From positions 11,515 through 75,514 of the forward strand of contig NZ_DAMBQF010000010.1 of the NCBI RefSeq assembly GCF_032062245.1: a stretch of DNA of 64,000 nucleotides, given 5' to 3'. Position 1 is the first letter of the stretch. Every line of letters starts with the position of its first letter. The position numbers and the translations under genes are program-made. The DNA is from Soonwooa sp032062245 (GTDB lineage: Bacteria; Bacteroidota; Bacteroidia; Flavobacteriales; Weeksellaceae). The notes below the pieces were generated by a model. The model did no database searches and was not told the DNA's origin. It saw only the letters and a list, made by a program, of their open reading frames with translations. Shown piece after piece: positions 34,957 to 40,632 of the stretch.

Positions 34957-35583
34957 ATGGAACAAACAGCAATCGAAAAAATCAGTAACAGAAAAAACAA
35001 AACAATGGGACAAACAGCAACAAAAAGAATTGAACTTTACAAAAACGAATCAGCAATTCAAGATAGTTTGGACGATTTTCAATATACAGCCAATTTAATC
35101 GAAAAGCTATTGCTACATTACGAAGATAACGAGGTACATATTTCAGACGCTGAAATTAACGCCTTAATCCAATCCAATTTTACTGACCAACGTATTAAGC
35201 AACTGGCAGAAAAAAGAGCCGAGAACGTACAAAGAAAGGACAAAGAATCAACGATTAATAGTTTTATTGATGACGTTTATTTATTCAGAAGTGTATTTGC
35301 GCAAGGTCTCGTTATCTTATCAACAGCGGTATCGGTTAAAGATGGTAGGGTTATTATTGATCCTGAAGCTATCAAAGCAGTAACAGAGCGCCATACATAT
35401 TTTATTGAAGACCAAAAGGAAATTGAACTTTATAACGAGCATCAAGACGTTATCAAACGAATCAACGATTTCAGAGAAAAATACAATAATACAATGGGAT
35501 ACGGATTTGATTTTTTTCATTTAATCCAATCAGACAGAGAAGGCAAAGCCTCGAGACCCGAAACTATCCGCTACAGTAGATAA
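34957..35583 (+). CDS. Unknown helical island protein
   Basis: 208 aa from ATG 34957; a second in-frame ATG at 35005 gives 192 aa. The two start regions are near-duplicates (ACAATGGAACAAACAGCAA at 34956 and ACAATGGGACAAACAGCAA at 35002), so either may be used. The protein is soluble and mainly helical, with LDDFQYTANLIEKLLLHYED and acidic heptads. No known domain. It begins 4 nt after the preceding stop and ends at a strong terminator, closing the rightward unit that started with the replication genes. Confidence 0.68.
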   Translation: MEQTAIEKISNRKNKTMGQTATKRIELYKNESAIQDSLDDFQYTANLIEKLLLHYEDNEVHISDAEINALIQSNFTDQRIKQLAEKRAENVQRKDKESTINSFIDDVYLFRSVFAQGLVILSTAVSVKDGRVIIDPEAIKAVTERHTYFIEDQKEIELYNEHQDVIKRINDFREKYNNTMGYGFDFFHLIQSDREGKASRPETIRYSR

Positions 35584-35589
35584 CAACAA

Positions 35590-35620
35590 AAACCCCTTTC
35601 AATTCGAGAGGGGTTTATTT
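35590..35620. terminator. Terminator between convergent island operons
   Basis: AAACCCCTTTC and GAGAGGGGTTT form an 11-bp stem with one G-U pair, followed on the plus strand by a T-rich stretch and on the minus strand by an interrupted T run. Confidence 0.8.
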
Positions 35621-35621
35621 T

Positions 35622-36239
35622 TTAAATTTTTCTTTTTGACATTTTTCCACGTCGATTATTAAGCTTTTCTTGGATAGAAAGAGACTTCTTCTTTGATTGT
35701 CTAGGTTTTCTAGGTTTCTCGGATGGTTTTCTTTTAGGTGCATTGGCTCGATCAAAATTCTGTCTTTCTAAAATCTTGCCTAAATGAATTTTGAAAATAT
35801 CATCTAAAACAATCTTTTTAAGTTCGATTATCATTCGTCTTGCACCTGCGTTATAGCCTTCTTGTAAAATAATGGTCTTGTAATTTCTAAAACCTATCAT
35901 TTTACCGTTTTTATCTCTTTTGCATAGCCTAGACCTATAAAAGTCTGTATCGTCTCTATATTCAATGTCTTTGTTGCCTGATTCAATTTCATCAAACCAA
36001 ACTTTTTGCATTACTAAAAACAAAGGCTTCTTTTCTTCTTTGAAAATTAATACTTCTTCTTTAGGTATCTTAAAATCAAAACATTCGATTAAAACACTTT
36101 CAGAAACAGAATTTACAACCCCAGTACCATCTTCATTATCAGAGTAAAACACTTTTGTTTTAGTTAGTTTAGTTACTTTGTGAAATCTTTTATCAAATTT
36201 TGATTGAAGTAAATCACCAATTTTTAATTTGTTTATCAT
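35622..36239 (-). CDS. ASCH/PUA-like protein with basic C-terminal tail
   Basis: 205 aa. The middle (about residues 70-145) has KPLFLVMQKVWFDEIESGNKDIEYRDDTDFY, then YKTIILQEGYNAGARRMIIEL, which matches the strand-helix-strand order of ASCH domains: an acidic IEYR after a Gly-Lys turn, and a late Gly-Tyr strand. ASCH domains bind RNA or modified nucleosides. The last 40 residues are strongly basic (KRKPSEKPRKPRQSKKKS), fitting nucleic acid binding. It is the last gene of the leftward operon, coupled by ATGA overlap to the broken small gene above it. Confidence 0.65.
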   Translation of the reverse strand: MINKLKIGDLLQSKFDKRFHKVTKLTKTKVFYSDNEDGTGVVNSVSESVLIECFDFKIPKEEVLIFKEEKKPLFLVMQKVWFDEIESGNKDIEYRDDTDFYRSRLCKRDKNGKMIGFRNYKTIILQEGYNAGARRMIIELKKIVLDDIFKIHLGKILERQNFDRANAPKRKPSEKPRKPRQSKKKSLSIQEKLNNRRGKMSKRKI

Positions 36240-36406
36240 ATCAGTTTTTTTTGTTTTGGTTCTTGTGTTTGTTCTTGTTTCATTTTAAATAATTCAAGCA
36301 CATCTGCGCCAATTTGCTTTTTGGTAGCGTTTTCTTTTTCACTCAAATACTTGTAGATCTGTTCTTATGGTATTTGGTCTAAAATTTTTGAAGACGATAC
36401 TTTCAT
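36236..36406 (-). pseudogene. Small gene (56 codons) interrupted by an in-frame TAA at codon 14
   Basis: The frame from ATG 36406 reads MKVSSSKILDQIP, stop TAA, then EQIYKYLSEKENATKKQIGA, DVLELFKMKQEQTQEPKQKK and LI before the terminal TGA. The reading frame on both sides of the stop is plausible helical protein, and the terminal stop overlaps the ATG of the next gene (ATGA), as in a coupled pair. A point mutation probably created the stop. No ATG or close alternative start follows it until the Met in LFKMKQ. Confidence 0.6.
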
Positions 36407-36428
36407 TTTTTAATTTTCTAAGATAAGC

Positions 36429-36460
36429 AAAAACCCCTACTCAATTTAAAGTAAGGGTTA
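36429..36460 (-). terminator. Imperfect terminator in the leftward operon
   Basis: AACCCTTACT and AGTAGGGGTT pair with one mismatch over about 9 bp; on the minus strand a T run follows. It lies between the 140-aa gene and the broken small gene, so read-through may be controlled here. Confidence 0.6.
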
Positions 36461-36491
36461 TTTTTATAGGGTTGTCCAATTTTGGATAAGC

Positions 36492-36914
36492 CTAATTTTC
36501 ATTATAGAGATTTTCGTTAAAAGACCTATCGAGGGCAAATCCATTGGACTTTATAAATTCTTCTTGAGTTTCTTCATGTCTTGGAAAATTCAAAGCAAAT
36601 ACAACCGCTAATTCTGTTATAAATTTTTTAAGCATCATCAAGTCGAACATATCATTCTCAACAGCTGCTGACGTTCTTTCTTCGATATCTACATGGTTTT
36701 TAATTGTTTGCAGAACATTCTCAATACCGCAACTTGTTGAATTAATATCAAAATCATCATAAGCGCAAAGAAGGTCTCTTTTTACCATTTCGGTGTTATG
36801 GTAATAGTTAATATAACGGTCGATTACCTCGATTAAATCAACAACGTCAATGCCGTAATTGCTTTCAAATGTTTTGATAATACAGTTAAGTCTGTTTTGT
36901 GCAGTAGGTGTCAT
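36492..36914 (-). CDS. Unknown island protein (140 aa)
   Basis: 140 aa, acidic and mostly helical; opening TPTAQNRLNCIIKTFESNYG and middle TSAAVENDMFDLMMLKKFIT. No signal peptide or membrane helix. Family not recognised. It is the third gene of the leftward operon, 30 nt below the SH3-fold gene. Its position near the repressor region is that of early accessory genes in temperate elements. Confidence 0.65.
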   Translation of the reverse strand: MTPTAQNRLNCIIKTFESNYGIDVVDLIEVIDRYINYYHNTEMVKRDLLCAYDDFDINSTSCGIENVLQTIKNHVDIEERTSAAVENDMFDLMMLKKFITELAVVFALNFPRHEETQEEFIKSNGFALDRSFNENLYNEN

Positions 36915-36944
36915 AATATTATAATTTTTAAAGTTATTAAATTG

Positions 36945-37277
36945 TTAAGCTGCTATTTTAGCAAGGTTCTCTATCATTAAGAAGTTTTCAATCTTGAAAC
37001 ATCTGTAAGCGTTTTTTTCGCTATCAAAATACGTGAAGACAAATGGGTTAGGTGTCTTATCTGTTTTCTTTTCATAAGTATTGGTTAAGCTGCCAACCGC
37101 TTTTCTTACAGTACCATCGCTTTTCTCGAAATAAAAAGATACTTCGTGCGATTTCATTTCTTTGTTAAGCTTGTAAAGTGCCCAAGCCTTTTTTAGGCAT
37201 ACCGACCAAGCTTTGTTAAGAGTTCTGAATAAATAATGTGCTCTTTGCATTACTGTTGATTTAAAAGAAGTTTTCAT
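36945..37277 (-). CDS. Small SH3-beta-barrel (WYL_2-like) protein
   Basis: 110 aa. The helix TVMQRAHYLFRTLNKAWSVC leads into a compact beta domain with EVSFYFEKSDGTVRKAVGSL and FVFTYFDSEKNAYRCFKIEN. The order 'F-x-K-x-DGT-x-R-x-A-x-G(S/T)L ... YFD-x-E...' is the look of the WYL_2/Sm-like SH3-fold family, very common in Bacteroidota phages and conjugative elements, with no proven role. Second gene of the leftward operon. The upstream ORF at 37297-37464 is in the same direction. Confidence 0.72.
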   Translation of the reverse strand: MKTSFKSTVMQRAHYLFRTLNKAWSVCLKKAWALYKLNKEMKSHEVSFYFEKSDGTVRKAVGSLTNTYEKKTDKTPNPFVFTYFDSEKNAYRCFKIENFLMIENLAKIAA

Positions 37278-37296
37278 ATTGTTGATGTTTTAATGA

Positions 37297-37464
37297 TTAA
37301 AAATTAAGTCCGAAGTATTGAGCGTTATCTTTATTACATAGAAGACTGATCGTCTTTTTGTCATTCTCTGAAAGCGTATTTAAGATGTCTTTTAGCTTAT
37401 CTTTTAGATTGTCCCAAAATCTTACAGCTTTCATGTCATCACAATATTGATAGTGTAAGTCCAT
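37297..37464 (-). CDS. Small helical protein, first gene of the leftward operon
   Basis: 55 aa from ATG 37464: MDLHYQYCDDMKAVRFWDNL, then KDKLKDILNTLSENDKKTIS and LLCNKDNAQYFGLNF. The frame continues upstream without stop for 19 more codons as IIKTISNQRAEKIARNINA, which reads like genuine protein but offers only ATT or ATA as a start (37518-37521). A start-codon change or a rare ATT/ATA start is possible. It begins just below the predicted leftward promoter at 37549. Function unknown. Confidence 0.55.
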   Translation of the reverse strand: MDLHYQYCDDMKAVRFWDNLKDKLKDILNTLSENDKKTISLLCNKDNAQYFGLNF

Positions 37465-37518
37465 TGCGTTAATGTTTCTTGCTATCTTTTCGGCTCTTTG
37501 GTTTGATATTGTTTTTAT

Positions 37519-37592
37519 AATCTAAATAGTGTTTTGATTTCTTGAGTACAAATCTAAATAAAGTTTTGATACAATCCAAATAAATTTTTGAT
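37519..37592. promoter_or_regulatory. Operator region with three 20-bp repeats
   Basis: Three units begin AATCTAAATA or AATCCAAATA and end TTTTGAT: 37519-37538, 37551-37570 and 37573-37592. Each is a loose dyad (AATC ... GATT). Units 2 and 3 cover the -7 and -33 boxes of the leftward promoter; unit 3 ends 11 nt before the -33 box of the repressor promoter. This is the arrangement of a lysogeny switch. Confidence 0.7.
37549..37580 (-). promoter_or_regulatory. Leftward promoter of the accessory operon
   Basis: On the minus strand TTTG (37577-37580), a 20-nt spacer and TAGATTTG (37549-37556) match the Bacteroidota promoter consensus, embedded in operator units 2 and 3. Confidence 0.65.
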
Positions 37593-37602
37593 TATTTTTA
37601 AT

Positions 37603-37636
37603 TTTGTCAAAATATTGTTTTGATTTTGTATATTTG
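37603..37636 (+). promoter_or_regulatory. Rightward promoter of the XRE repressor
   Basis: TTTG at 37603-37606 and TATATTTG at 37629-37636 with a 22-nt spacer, 15 nt above the repressor ATG. Confidence 0.5.
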
Positions 37637-37651
37637 TATAAAAATAAAACA

Positions 37652-37948
37652 ATGAGTATTTTAAGATTAAAAGAAGTATTAGCAGAAAAAGGAATGCAGA
37701 ATAAAGATCTTGCGGATAAAATCGGAGTAACACCAACAACAATATCTAATATTACGCAAGGGAATAATTTTCCAAAGCCTGAAACATTATTAAAGATAGC
37801 CGAAGCATTAGATGTTGATATTAGAGAACTATTCCAATCGACCAAAGAAGACGACATTGTGCCTATCTATATTAAGAATGAAAGCAACTATGTTGAAGTA
37901 GGAAGTATAAATTTAGATAGCTTAGTAACTGGTTTAAGATTAGATTAA
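37652..37948 (+). CDS. XRE-family helix-turn-helix repressor of the island
   Basis: 98 aa from ATG 37652 (MSILRLKEVLAEKGMQNKDL); an upstream extension to 37604 would cross the promoter. The Cro/C1-type HTH is MQNKDLADKIGVTPTTISNITQGNNFPKPETLLKIAEALDVDIRELF. A short C-terminal beta segment follows (VPIYIKNESNYVEVGSINLD). It stands at a divergent promoter region full of 20-bp repeats, which fits a CI/Cro-like regulator controlling its own gene and the leftward operon. The same 9-bp word AATCTAAAT recurs at three other sites in the island, so it may control replication as well. Confidence 0.88.
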   Translation: MSILRLKEVLAEKGMQNKDLADKIGVTPTTISNITQGNNFPKPETLLKIAEALDVDIRELFQSTKEDDIVPIYIKNESNYVEVGSINLDSLVTGLRLD

Positions 37949-38112
37949 TGGCTATTGATCCTAATTATACAGCAGCAAAACATTTTTTAAATCTTCTACC
38001 CGATGCTCTAGCGGTTAAACTTTGTAAACAAAAGCTGGCAGGCGTTGAGAACAAGAAAAAAAGCAAACAGCAGAGGGTAAGAGATTTTAAAGAATACTTA
38101 AAAAGAAAGTAA
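37948..38112 (+). CDS. Small basic protein coupled to the repressor
   Basis: 54 aa: MAIDPNYTAAKHFLNLLPDA, then LAVKLCKQKLAGVENKKKSK and QQRVRDFKEYLKRK. Its ATG shares a base with the repressor stop (TAATG), a sign of coupled translation. The basic C-terminal half suggests nucleic acid binding. No family recognised. It could be a co-repressor or antagonist of the XRE protein; this is inference from position only. Confidence 0.6.
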   Translation: MAIDPNYTAAKHFLNLLPDALAVKLCKQKLAGVENKKKSKQQRVRDFKEYLKRK

Positions 38113-38219
38113 ATATTGAATGTGAAAATCATGACTTTGTTGTGTACAAACTGTTATATTCACTATCTTTGAAGTTCACATAAGCCTTTTTTCTAAGTCT
38201 GACTATCAGGCTACTAAAA

Positions 38220-38252
38220 CAAGCCTTCCTATTATTTAGGGAGGTTTTTTTA
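38220..38252 (+). terminator. Terminator after the repressor unit
   Basis: GCCTTCC and GGGAGGT form a stem with one G-U pair over a 9-nt loop, followed by seven T. Confidence 0.75.
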
Positions 38253-38329
38253 TGAGTATTTAAGATTTTTTAAAGATTCACTAATCATATTGTTAATTTT
38301 TCTATTTTCGTGAGCAAATAAATTATATT

Positions 38330-38908
38330 ATGAAAAAAATCTTGACTGTTTTAAGTATTGTTAGTGTGGTTCTAGTGAGTGCTCAACGTGATAAATTAGA
38401 AAACTACACAGCTGTTAATAAAATCACTTATAAAATCGGTGATACAATTACTCTAGGAAAGGGTTCCGCTCCAAATGGAGATTTTAACTATTTACAACAA
38501 GGAGGCTTTGGTAACACAATAGCAATGATAGGAGGTAGTGATATGGGAGTAATGAGTGGTTCTAAAGATAAAGGATCTTATTCATCGGGTATTGGTAGAA
38601 AGTATTCAGGAATGAATGTTATCATCAAAAAAATCAAAGTTGAGAAAGATAGAAGAGGTGGTTCCAAAGTTTTCTTTGTTGTAGGTGGTGGGAACATTAC
38701 TAATTACAATCTATTTATTGATGATGCAGCTACTTCTTGCGAAATCAAGGATTGTGTCAAAGAAACAATGGATGTTAATATTGTGAATGCTGCACCAGCT
38801 GAATCGAAATATGACAAGCTTAAGAAAATCAAAGAACTTAAAGATGAAGGAATTCTAAGTGAAGATGAATTTCAAAAAGAGAAAGAAAAAATAATGACTG
38901 AGAAATAA
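38330..38908 (+). CDS. Exported protein with C-terminal SHOCT domain
   Basis: 192 aa. A signal peptide (MKKILTVLSIVSVVLVSAQ) is followed by a Gly/Ser-rich beta domain (YKIGDTITLGKGSAPNGDFN, GGSDMGVMSGSKDKGSYSSG), and the C-terminus has the short SHOCT domain YDKLKKIKELKDEGILSEDEFQKEKEKI. SHOCT domains mediate oligomerisation and are frequent in prophages and islands. A cargo gene of the island, probably expressed in the lysogen because it is outside the two regulated operons. Role unknown. Confidence 0.8.
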   Translation: MKKILTVLSIVSVVLVSAQRDKLENYTAVNKITYKIGDTITLGKGSAPNGDFNYLQQGGFGNTIAMIGGSDMGVMSGSKDKGSYSSGIGRKYSGMNVIIKKIKVEKDRRGGSKVFFVVGGGNITNYNLFIDDAATSCEIKDCVKETMDVNIVNAAPAESKYDKLKKIKELKDEGILSEDEFQKEKEKIMTEK

Positions 38909-38921
38909 ACGCTTACATAAA

Positions 38922-38949
38922 TAGCACTTTAGAAATAAGGTGCTTTTTT
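38922..38949 (+). terminator. Terminator after the SHOCT gene
   Basis: AGCAC-TTTA and TAAG-GTGCT form a stem with a small bulge, followed by six T. Confidence 0.75.
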
Positions 38950-39017
38950 ATCATCTAACATTGTTATCCTTTGACGTAATGTCGAGTATTATAGAAAATT
39001 CCTTATCCGCTAAAGTT

Positions 39018-39179
39018 TCAGCCAATTCCAATCCCATTTTGGTGGGCGACATACCGATTTGTTATGTCGCTTAATTTACAATGAGTTGCAATTGCTTTTG
39101 CTGGATTTTCGTATCCTAATGCTTTTGCTATATCAGTGCGAAGTTCTAAAAGTGGTAAAATCGCACTTTTAAATGTCTC
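39018..39179 (-). pseudogene. Remnant of a Bro-N/antirepressor gene
   Basis: The minus strand frame contains RTDIAKALGYENPAKAIATH followed by CKLSDITNRYVAHQ. The core 'DIAKALGYENPAKAI..HCK' is typical of Bro-N and AntA phage antirepressors. There is no start codon, the usual N-terminal strands (..WFVAKD) are missing, and a TGA follows at 39018. The rest of the gene is gone. It indicates that the island once had, or recombined with, a temperate phage regulator. Confidence 0.6.
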
Positions 39180-39742
39180 CAAAAACGATAATATAAAACC
39201 TAAATGTCGGAATTTCCGATATTAAAGAACGGAATTCCGTTTTTATAAGGTAGCCGATTTTTCGTCCAGCTTAGAACTTGCTTGCCCAAAATGGCAAGTA
39301 AACTAATAAATATCTTGCTTCATCAAAAAGCGGAGCAAGATACTCGACGAACTTTTTCGCTGAATGTTGGACATCCAAAGTGAGGAAAAATCACATTGCT
39401 GAAAATCAATTAGTTATAAAAATACAGCAAGTACGAGAAAAAACCGCACATCTGAAAATCAATTAGTTACATTCGAATATGTTGCAATATGTTACAACTT
39501 CCAAAGGTGCTTTCTAATCACCATTGAGGTTTTGCACAAACTTATTGAAAACCCTCGACAATGCGTCGAACCATCTAAATTAATATTGTTCAAAGGTTTT
39601 TTCGACATCTCTACACGTGCGAGAATAATATAAAGATTTTATTGGCATCACAACGCACGTACATAAGAACCTCAAATAAACTGTATACAATGATTTTTTG
39701 GAGGTCATACACGTGCGGAAGAGTAGGAATTTTAAGTAACCT

Positions 39743-39829
39743 AGATTCTTTAGATTTTGCTTGTATTTTTAAAACGTTGATAATCAACACGTTAACACTG
39801 ATAATCTAAATAATCTAAATAATCTAACT
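39743..39829. repeat. Iteron cluster C: two forward and three inverted 9-bp units
   Basis: AGATTCTTT and AGATTTTGC (39743-39760) face AATCTAAAT, AATCTAAAT and AATCTAACT (39803-39829), with the perfect dyad GTTGAT-A-ATCAAC (39776-39788) between. Same plan as cluster B, with about three quarters of the bases identical over the whole 87 bp by eye. Confidence 0.65.
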
Positions 39830-39890
39830 ATTGGAATAGTATTCTCTTATTAGCGAAAAGCAAGTTCTTATTTTTAAAGTCAATTACTTA

Positions 39891-39910
39891 TTAATACAAA
39901 ATAATACAAA
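39891..39910. repeat. Right arm-type repeats: two 10-bp-phased AATACAAA sites
   Basis: AATACAAA at 39893-39900 and 39903-39910, same word and same 10-bp period as at the left end, about 55 bp from the att core. Confidence 0.6.
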
Positions 39911-39963
39911 AAAGCACCTAAGATAAAACTTAAATGCTTGATTTATAGGATTTTATATTTTTA

Positions 39964-39983
39964 AAGTGTAGTCCGTAGGAGAC
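39964..39983 (+). repeat. attR: 20-bp direct repeat at the right end of the island
   Basis: Exact copy of 24674-24693. Here the right half of the core is GACCGA rather than GACTAC, so the host site (attB) is GTAGTC-CGTAGGA-GACCGA and the element's own site (attP) would be the perfect dyad GTAGTC-CGTAGGA-GACTAC. Confidence 0.85.
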
Positions 39984-40050
39984 CGACCCAGCGCCCCGAC
40001 TGCTAGAATCTTCTTTCAAAAAACGAAATTTTCTTCCAGTCGGGGTGTTG
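39984..40050. repeat. GC-rich intergenic segment with inverted repeat, right flank of the island
   Basis: CCCCGACTG (39994-40002) and CAGTCGGGG (40037-40045) form a perfect 9-bp stem with a 34-nt loop. It is richer in G+C than the neighbouring DNA and appears to be the continuation of the intergenic repeat split by the island. It may also end the leftward DUF2911 transcript. Confidence 0.55.
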
Positions 40051-40068
40051 GGGTACGCCCAAAAATAT

Positions 40069-40632
40069 CTAGAACCTAATTGGTAAGCTAACTTGCGCTG
40101 TGTCCCAACCCGCTACCATATTGGCGCCGTCGTCGGTTTTCACAAAGCTGATTGAGAAATATTCCATCGGCGAAGTCAACTTGGTAGCCGGTACTTTGAC
40201 ACGAACAAGGTCGTTAGCTGTGTTGTAAGCGTAAGCGCCCCAAACGTCTGTGGTTTTGTTGATAATAACGGTCCATTCTGTCTCGCCAGGAATCGCGTAG
40301 ATGCTATAACAGCCAGCAGGGATTTCTTTACCGTCGATTTTGATAGGTTTGAAAACTTTAAGCTCTGTGTTTTCGTTAGCGCCAAAACGCCACACTTCGT
40401 TGTACTTCACCAAGTTGCCAAAAATTGCTCTTCCTTTGCTTGACGGACGCGAGTAAGTCACCTTCATAATCGGTGTTACATTCTTGCCAGTCGCCGCATC
40501 CAACGGATAATACACCATGTCTAAAGGACTTACGTCGATGTTAGCGAATTTTAGTTGTTTGGGATCGTTTTTAGTTTGTGCAGTTGCCATTAGCCCAAAA
40601 CACAAAAGGCTAAGCCCAATTAATTTTCTCAT
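40069..40632 (-). CDS. Exported DUF2911 domain-containing protein
   Basis: 187 aa with signal peptide MRKLIGLSLLCFGLMATAQ. The DUF2911 domain is clear from VTYSRPSSKGRAIFGNLVKY and VWRFGANENTELKVFKPIKI, then PAGCYSIYAIPGETEWTVII. Common in Bacteroidota, periplasmic, function unknown. Its ATG overlaps the stop of the upstream aminotransferase by four bases (ATGA), so they are coupled. Confidence 0.88.
   Translation of the reverse strand: MRKLIGLSLLCFGLMATAQTKNDPKQLKFANIDVSPLDMVYYPLDAATGKNVTPIMKVTYSRPSSKGRAIFGNLVKYNEVWRFGANENTELKVFKPIKIDGKEIPAGCYSIYAIPGETEWTVIINKTTDVWGAYAYNTANDLVRVKVPATKLTSPMEYFSISFVKTDDGANMVAGWDTAQVSLPIRF

Larger units (their letters stand above)
38950..39963. other. Gene-poor, repeat-dense right end of the island
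   Basis: About 1 kb without an intact gene. Apart from the Bro-N remnant it holds: near-palindromes TCGGAATTTCCGA (39207-39219) and ACGGAATTCCGT (39229-39240); dyads CTTGCC-CAAAAT-GGCAAG (39281-39298) and TATCTTGCT...AGCAAGATA (39311-39342); an 18-bp direct repeat CTGAAAATCAATTAGTTA (39399 and 39452); TCGAC-AATGC-GTCGA (39555-39569); three CACGTGCG-type sites (39612, inverted 39654, 39709); and iteron cluster C. It could contain a replication origin, a mobilisation origin or a packaging site. Confidence 0.6.
24674..39983 (+). mobile_element. 15.3-kb integrated element ('tape-measure island')
   Basis: Bounded by a perfect 20-bp direct repeat, with a tyrosine recombinase at the left end facing inward, small DNA-binding proteins next to it, a DUF3987/DUF6371 replication module, an orphan tape-measure protein, an XRE repressor with divergent operator region, several unknown small proteins and a repeat-rich right end. 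No relaxase, conjugation, capsid, portal or terminase gene is recognisable. It may be a phage satellite, an integrative mobilisable element, or a reduced prophage. Joining the flanks restores one continuous GC-rich intergenic segment between hutG and the DUF2911 gene. Confidence 0.85.

Noticed and set aside
39390..39470. CRISPR array in the island's right end
   Set aside because: Only two copies of the 18-bp CTGAAAATCAATTAGTTA occur, with no third unit and no cas gene.
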